NCBI GenBank assembly: GCA_032622095.1
Contig: CP136061.1
Span: 198,322,935-198,386,934, forward strand
Length of the DNA: 64,000 nucleotides
Source: Siphonodentalium dalli
Lineage: Eukaryota > Mollusca > Scaphopoda > Gadilida > Siphonodentaliidae
Direction of reading: 5' to 3'
The notes under the pieces are model-generated. The model was given only the letters and a program-made list of their open reading frames with translations. It did no database searches and had not been told where the DNA came from. The translations under genes and the position numbers were made by a program. Below, one piece after another: positions 58,867 through 64,000 of this stretch (position 1 is the first letter of the stretch; each line of letters begins with the position of its first letter).

Positions 58867-59084
58867 CATCCATTTCTTAAATGTTGTGTAACTAGATGAT
58901 GAACAATTAAATGATAACTTTTGACATTGGGCACTATTATATAAACCCAAACTTGTGTCCATACTGTGTGTAAGCAATCTTTAACATATGATTGAAAAGT
59001 AGAGAATATTATTAATTTTAGGCTGTAAATACTCATTCAGTTTGACAGGTGAGTGTAAACATGAGGAATGAATGTTTATTTTAT

Positions 59085-59200
59085 TGCATTCCATGGAGTA
59101 TGGATGCAAATTGGTGTGACATTTCCATGTGTTGACAACGTTACTGGTGTTGAGCACTTTTATGTTCAAATTGCATCCATACTCCATGGAATGCCATACA
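59085..59200. repeat. Diverged sister of the 58.76 kb hairpin
   Basis: GCATTCCATGGAGTATGGAT and its complement form arms at about 59087-59112 and 59169-59194. The flanks (GTGTAAA.AT.AG.AATGAAT before, ATCAACATCCATTT after) match the first hairpin, so the 58.55-59.22 kb stretch is a diverged tandem pair. Confidence 0.8.
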
Positions 59201-59239
59201 ATCAACATCCATTTTTAAAGTAATGCTGGAAACTTTCTG

Positions 59240-59400
59240 AGCTTATGTACCTCTTAGCCCTTAACTGTCCTCTGTGATGATGCCAGCTGGTTCTGGACAA
59301 TATAATTTCAAGACACGACGACTGGTACAATCGTGTGGGCTATTAGCCAGGCTCTGCTAGTACCAATGCAACCTGGAGGTTCCAGCTGGAACTCAAAAAA
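59240..59400. repeat. Uninterrupted copy of the 52.13-52.62 kb repeat
   Basis: GTACCTCTTAGCCC, CTGTGATGATGCCAGCTGG, CGTGTGGGCTATTAGCCAGG and CTAGTACCAATGCA.CCTGG are all shared with 52.13-52.59 kb. Confidence 0.8.
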
Positions 59401-59739
59401 TTGGTATCTAACTATCTAATATTTGATTACCCAACTAGGTGACATTGAAATCAAAAGAAATGTTTCATAGATATCTGATGACAATCAGAGATGTGATATC
59501 GGAATATAGCCTTAACTTTTTGACCAAATTTCAATCCATCATCAGCAATGATTTGGGCATCACCTTAAGTTAAGTGTAAATCTGATTAAATGTATCTCAT
59601 CTTTGGCCACATTAACACTTTGAATACATGTATGTGCCTCACGCCAATGGGTGTGGAACAAATACCCAGAATTACATTAACTATGCAATATTGAATTCTG
59701 AAAATGTGTAATCACTCTTCTGAGTGAGCATCTGAAAAC

Positions 59740-60760
59740 TACTAAATTGTAGTTGAAATACTCAGATGTTCTTGTCAGACTGAGTTAAAGGTTTGTCTGA
59801 GAAAAGAATACATTATATGAAACATACATTAAAAATTAAAAATGAAATACATGATATGGTCAAACAATATTTCAATGGTATACAACACTATCTCCAAAGT
59901 TAAACCTGGGAAGGAATATTTCTTATAAAACTGGAACGTCAGTCGAGTTTTGGCTCTTTACTGGGTCTTCAGCTGAAATAATCCTAATAGGCCTTTGACC
60001 GGAATGAGACAGTATGTATAACCATTTCAAATTAAAGTTATGGTCACACGGAAGGTGTTCGCTGTGCTACCGTTAACAATGAAGAACGTGAAAAAAACTT
60101 GGTTTTTATTTTCATTATCATAATTCTTCAGTGAAGAGATACCAGATATTGTCATTTTTGTGTTTTCCGTAAAGGATTAACAATACGTCTGAAATTACTA
60201 AATTATAAAATGGTGACTTGAAATACTGAGATGTTCTTATCAGACTAAATTAAAGACATACTATGTACTTGTTCGGGTGTGTGAAACTGATAAGTTAGTA
60301 TTCAGGGGCTGTGACAACTGGAGGAATGTAACATTCTATCAACAATGCTAACATTTTAAGCACACCGACTATACCGGGCATTGTAATTCCTGTGTTTACC
60401 GTAAAGTTGTAACAGGTGCCTTTGTTGTCATTTTCAGCGAAGAACTATATGTCTGAAAGCTACAAAATTGTACAATAGGGACTTGAAATACTGAAATGTT
60501 CTTGTCAGACTGAATTAATGGTTTGTTTGAAAAAAAATACATTATATGAAATATCCATCAAAAATGAAATACATGATATGGTCAAACAATATTTCAATGG
60601 TATACAACACTATCTCCAAAGTTAAACCTGGGAAGGAATATTTCTTATAAAGCTGGAACGTCAGTCGAGTTTTGGCTCATTACTGGGTCTTCAGCTGAAA
60701 TAATCCTAATAGGCCTTTGACCGGAATGTATAACCATTTCAAATTAAAGATTAGGAAGGC
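59740..60760. repeat. Direct duplication of about 290 bp with a third partial copy
   Basis: Copies at about 59752-60040 and 60475-60755 are nearly identical (AATACATGATATGGTCAAAC, GGTATACAACACTATCTCCA, AGTCGAGTTTTGGCTC). A partial copy of the start lies at about 60205-60260 (GACTTGAAATACTGAGATGT). Unit spacing is irregular. No coding content. Confidence 0.8.
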
Positions 60761-61730
60761 GTTCACAGCTGGTAAAGCTAAAAATACAAAGCTTGTAAAA
60801 CCGTTATTACAATGAAAAACGTGAAAAAGACTTATTTCTTATTTTCAGTATTATTATTCTCCCAGTGAGGTACAGCGAGTTGAAATTCTTCTGTTATCCG
60901 TAAAGCTATAACAGGTGCCTTTGTTATTTTCAGGGAAGAACGATAACACTAAAATACAGATAACGATTTAATAGGAACGGGTAACTTTGGGTTGCATATT
61001 TCTCCAATCAAATCATCAAAGTCATCAGTTGGTGCACTATGCACACATATTCTGGAAAATACCGTTGTAATATGTAATATTTTGACACCTCAAGAAGCTC
61101 ATCTGATTGTAGATGATATATCTTTGTACGATATATATTTATAGCGCTTGTTTTTTGCTAGTTCAGAGTTAGAATTCCGATACCTTTCTAATGTTATTAC
61201 AAACGCCTTCCATGTCTTTAATTTGAAAAAGGAACACAATATGAATAAAAGCACTGAGCACACAGGAATAAATTGAATAAGAAGTTGGTATTAGTCAAAT
61301 ACCATTCTGTATGTAGTACCTCTTCCAGAACAACACTTCAAAGATGGTCTATCTCTTCCTATAACTTCATATGAAATGAAAAGGTCATATATCAATGTGA
61401 AAATAGGCATACATCTTGTAGACCTGAATTTTAGCTAAAGCTGAAGCCCAATTCTGGCTGCTAAATCTCACAATCATTAAAGCATCTAGACTAATGTTAA
61501 ATAGCCTTGATAATAGTGCAACGATACCTAACATTTTGTTTCTGGTAATAGATATTATTTTAACTGGTGCTCGGAATAAAAGATTAATTACAGTCCCAGA
61601 TCAATCTAAACACCTAAAAAGGTGAGTTTCCCCTAAACTGCCTGTATCTCCTATGGGGATATGTTAATTACCTGATCGTTTTGAAATTTTGAATGAAATG
61701 AGAACATGGTAAATGTAGCACATTGCTTGT
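60761..61730. other. Non-coding stretch inside the Harbinger element
   Basis: Includes another weak copy of CCGTAAAGCTATAACAGGTG (about 60899, cf. 60399). No gene. Confidence 0.35.
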
Positions 61731-62107
61731 TTAAAGGTATGCATACCACTGGTTTTCTAACCTTCTGATCGTTGCTTGATTGGAAATTTGAAAGTGTGAT
61801 TTTTGAAAATGGCAAATTGTTTAATGGTTTGCATAGCCTTTGTGGTGGGTATGCTTTAAAAATAGTCACACCCTTTAGAACTGCCATAAACAGAAAGAAT
61901 ATTAAAATATAGACATTGTTTTGGCTTTTGTTTACTTAAACTTGACAATAACATACTATTAAAGCGAAACATGTTTTTATGATTAACGTAACAATACAGC
62001 CTGTCTTTAATATTGTTACCGTTGTTTTGCGGTTTTAAGGGATGTTACTATTTTAACAGCAATACGGTACCCATCAGTACCCATTGAAGGCCATCCATAC
62101 CTTTAAA
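61731..62107. mobile_element. MITE with TTAAAGGTATG ends
   Basis: TTTAAAGGTATGCATACC at the left is mirrored imperfectly by GGCCATCCATACCTTTAAAA at the right. The interior contains ATAGTCACACCC.TTAGAAC and CCATAAACAGAAA..TATT, shared with fragments at 17.63 and 28.65 kb. No transposase. Confidence 0.65.
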
Positions 62108-63116
62108 ATTTCCAAATCAATAACTAACAGGAGACACAGGGTATTATATGAGGGGGGACTTGCTTTTTTATGTGTGTATATACCATCGGAGAAAGTTTAG
62201 GGAAGAGACACAACATCTTTATCAATGCGCCTTTGGCTTGGCATCAGAATGATAGACACATCAAGTTCAGATCTGGGGCCGTCTCTGAATTAATCTGTCT
62301 CTTTCAGAACTTATTAACCCTACCATTACTAGAGTTCCTGAAATTTTGCAAAATCCCTATGCTGATGCATTCTTTCATAAGTATATGAGAGCCTCACATA
62401 TATAAGAGATTAAATTAACCTTATAATATTCAGTCCTTCCCAGGAGACGGGAGTGATTGCTCTCGCACCCGTAAGCACTTGTAATTTTCAATTTACTGGT
62501 GCTGAAATTCGCACCCGTCTGAAAAAATCACCCGTCCCTCTTCGCAAAATACTAATGGAGACTGTAATTGTTGGTTCAATATTGAACTTTTTTAAGGTTT
62601 ATGTAGATCCTTTACAAACTATGGCATATTAAAGTGTAACTAGACATACATGTAGGTCTATTCCACAATGACCTTTTGGTTGAGCAAAAACCCAACATAC
62701 AATTATAATTTAGGTGCCATATTACACCCGTCTTCTGCATTACATGTTATTATTATTAGGGAGCAAATAAATGCTCTAGTTGTGTTTTCCTCGTGGGAAG
62801 AACTGAATATATATCTTGACAGCCAGTGCATTCTCTAATATATGGGAGACTTGCATATCTAAGAAAATTCACTGGCACAGGATCTTTAATGCTGCACTAA
62901 TCATCTTGGTTTTGACATACATTTGTTTTCAGTTTGTTAAATTCAGAAAAAGGTGGACGAAAGGTGGGCAAAATTCATGTCTGTGGTCAATCAAGAGACA
63001 CGGCAGAATTTAAGTCACAATGATTGTAACTCTCTTGTCACATTCTGGTGATTTCTTTCCAGACTGATAAATTATCAATGAACTATTGAATTGGATGATA
63101 GCTTGAGATTCTTCAC
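62108..63116. other. Non-coding stretch inside the Harbinger element
   Basis: Short frames only (62170-62388, 62816-63013) without recognisable domains. Repeated CGCACCCGT words at about 62464-62535. Confidence 0.35.
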
Positions 63117-63451
63117 TTAAAGGTGTAATGTCCACTAAATCTGACCATTTTTATGACCTCAACATAATATATGCAACAAATGATTGAATTTGAGTCATGA
63201 ATTTGTGCAAAATACACACCTATGTGCTCTATACGATGCAAACAACATGGTAATTATAGTGAAACATTGTAATTATATGAAACTCCAGTCATAAATTCAT
63301 TAACATTATAATTATCATGTTGTTTGTTTCATTCATAAAGTAAATGCGCTAATCCATGGCTCAAATTCATTCATTTGTTGCATATATTCTGTTGATTATA
63401 AAAGAAGATGGTCCCATAAATGGCCGAATTTAGGGTACAGTCCCCCTTTAA
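63117..63451. mobile_element. MITE related to 50.0-50.6 kb
   Basis: The left TTAAAGGTGTAATGTCCACT and right (complement) TTAAAGGGGGACTGTACCCT are imperfect inverted ends, similar to the AAAGGGGTACTGTACG ends at 50 kb. An inner pair TCATGAATTT / AAATTCAT and CATGTTGTTTG / CAAACAACATG also fold. Confidence 0.65.
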
Positions 63452-63716
63452 TCCATCCCAAATTAGGAAAATTATTTTATTGGTTTCAGGTCAAATTTGA
63501 ATTCTAGTATAATTCTGATAACATAATACATGTTTTGTGAACTTGGGAAATATAGTACCCAAAACTATGGGATAAAGACCAATTCAGAAATATTTCTTTG
63601 TGTAAAGGGGCAAAATAGGGTATGCAATTACAAGGGTGTCGCATAGGTGATGGAGAGATTTATCATGTATAAGACCCACTGGTGAATCATTGGATGTTCC
63701 AGTTGCATTTACCACC

Positions 63717-64000
63717 TCAAGCTATCATCCCATTCTGCCAGTGAACAGACCCCAAATCTGAACTAAAATAGAAAGCCAACAGCTCTCTCTGTTGCTTTGC
63801 AGCAGTGTCACAATTAAGTGATTTTGTCGGAGCCATATTTACCAACCTCTCAGTGGAGGCCCTCCACTTACCAGGAGTGATAATATGGTGCTCATCTTCT
63901 TGGTCTGTATAACAGAGATGAGCACCAGGCTGATGATCAATCATGAAATTGTGCAGCACACATGCTGCAAGAACAACATACTCTGTATGTTCCGGTTCCA
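63717..64000 (-). CDS. HARBI1-like Harbinger transposase, C-terminal part
   Basis: The minus frame is open from the window edge to TGA at 63717-63719, about 94 codons. It reads ..EYVVLAACVLHNFMIDHQPG, then a His/Asp/Glu-rich linker and a tail with KQQRELLAFYFSSDLGSVHW. The motif A-C-x-LHN-[FY] and the end 'A...R..L..YF' are characteristic of the final helices of HARBI1/PIF nucleases, an RNase-H-like DDE family that cuts DNA in the nucleus. The catalytic Asp, Asp and Glu lie to the right outside the window. It converges on the MADF gene, the usual two-gene arrangement of Harbinger elements. No frameshift or stop in the visible part. Confidence 0.9.
   Translation of the reverse strand, partial: EPEHTEYVVLAACVLHNFMIDHQPGAHLCYTDQEDEHHIITPGKWRASTERLVNMAPTKSLNCDTAAKQQRELLAFYFSSDLGSVHWQNGMIA

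Larger units (their letters stand above)
49376..64000. mobile_element. PIF/Harbinger-type DNA transposon, right end outside the window
   Basis: Begins GCCCACCGCACACG immediately after TAA, in the middle of a satellite unit (unbroken units read CTTAATTTAAGC). Harbinger elements duplicate a 3-bp TAA or TTA target. Inside are a plus-strand MADF/Myb-like gene (49.6 and 57.4 kb) and a convergent HARBI1-like nuclease (from 63717 past the edge). Visible length is at least 14.6 kb, far above the usual 3-6 kb, because several younger elements have inserted. The right terminus and target duplication are not visible. Confidence 0.75.

Noticed and set aside
59740-60760. Direct copies as LTR pair of a retrotransposon
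   Set aside because: The copies have no TG..CA ends, a third partial copy lies between them and there is no coding sequence.

Overview
The window is animal nuclear DNA, AT-rich, intron-rich and packed with repeats. Spliced exons with GT/AG borders, several inverted-repeat transposon families, a Penelope-like retroelement and PIF/Harbinger genes all point to a metazoan. Dispersed repeats that open with a short hairpin reading CTCACCTGAGA..TCTCAGGTG and run on into 'TCCGTCCGTC' text look to me like repeats common in bivalve and other mollusc genomes. I infer a marine mollusc or a close lophotrochozoan; this rests on recall and has not been searched.

Left part (1-36.7 kb): one host gene can be read. 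It is a plus-strand SLC16/monocarboxylate-transporter-like gene with exons at about 14.12-14.30 kb (5' end uncertain), 18.23-18.37 kb, 20.79-21.54 kb and 36.47-36.67 kb (stop codon). All junctions I can check are phase 1 and join in frame. The usual first coding part with the DGGxGW signature was not found, so the 5' end probably lies left of base 1. Its introns hold a remnant of a Harbinger transposase (0.2-0.5 kb, upstream), a 1.55 kb element with about 100-bp inverted ends (5.9-7.4 kb), a hairpin repeat family (7.8-8.5 and 21.6-21.9 kb), a 29-copy 44-bp minisatellite (12.1-13.4 kb), two large fold-backs (21.9-22.4 and 31.2-31.75 kb), an internally duplicated Ser/Thr/Glu-rich reading frame bounded by 40-bp direct repeats (24.1-26.5 kb), a roughly 180-bp tandem array (28.9-30.6 kb) and a 2 kb TIR element (34.1-36.1 kb).

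Middle (37-49.4 kb): a Tc1/mariner-type MITE with TA duplications (38.1 kb), an almost exact 776-bp tandem duplication (39.0-40.6 kb), and a Penelope-like reverse transcriptase (41.1-42.7 kb) set inside an array of about 185-200-bp repeats that lies on both sides of it. A complex satellite-like array follows (45.5-49.37 kb).

Right part (49.38-64 kb and beyond): a PIF/Harbinger-type DNA transposon. A palindromic terminus starts exactly where the last satellite unit is broken at a TAA. Two plus-strand exons (49.6 and 57.4 kb) encode a MADF/Myb-like protein. A convergent minus-strand HARBI1-like nuclease (C-terminal 95 residues visible) runs off the right edge. The two proteins are the expected pair for Harbinger transposition. 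The element has been enlarged by later insertions (50.0-50.6, 52.2-52.4, 56.7-57.0, 57.7-58.4 with another nested inside, 61.7-62.1 and 63.1-63.45 kb). No rRNA, tRNA or CRISPR feature was supported.
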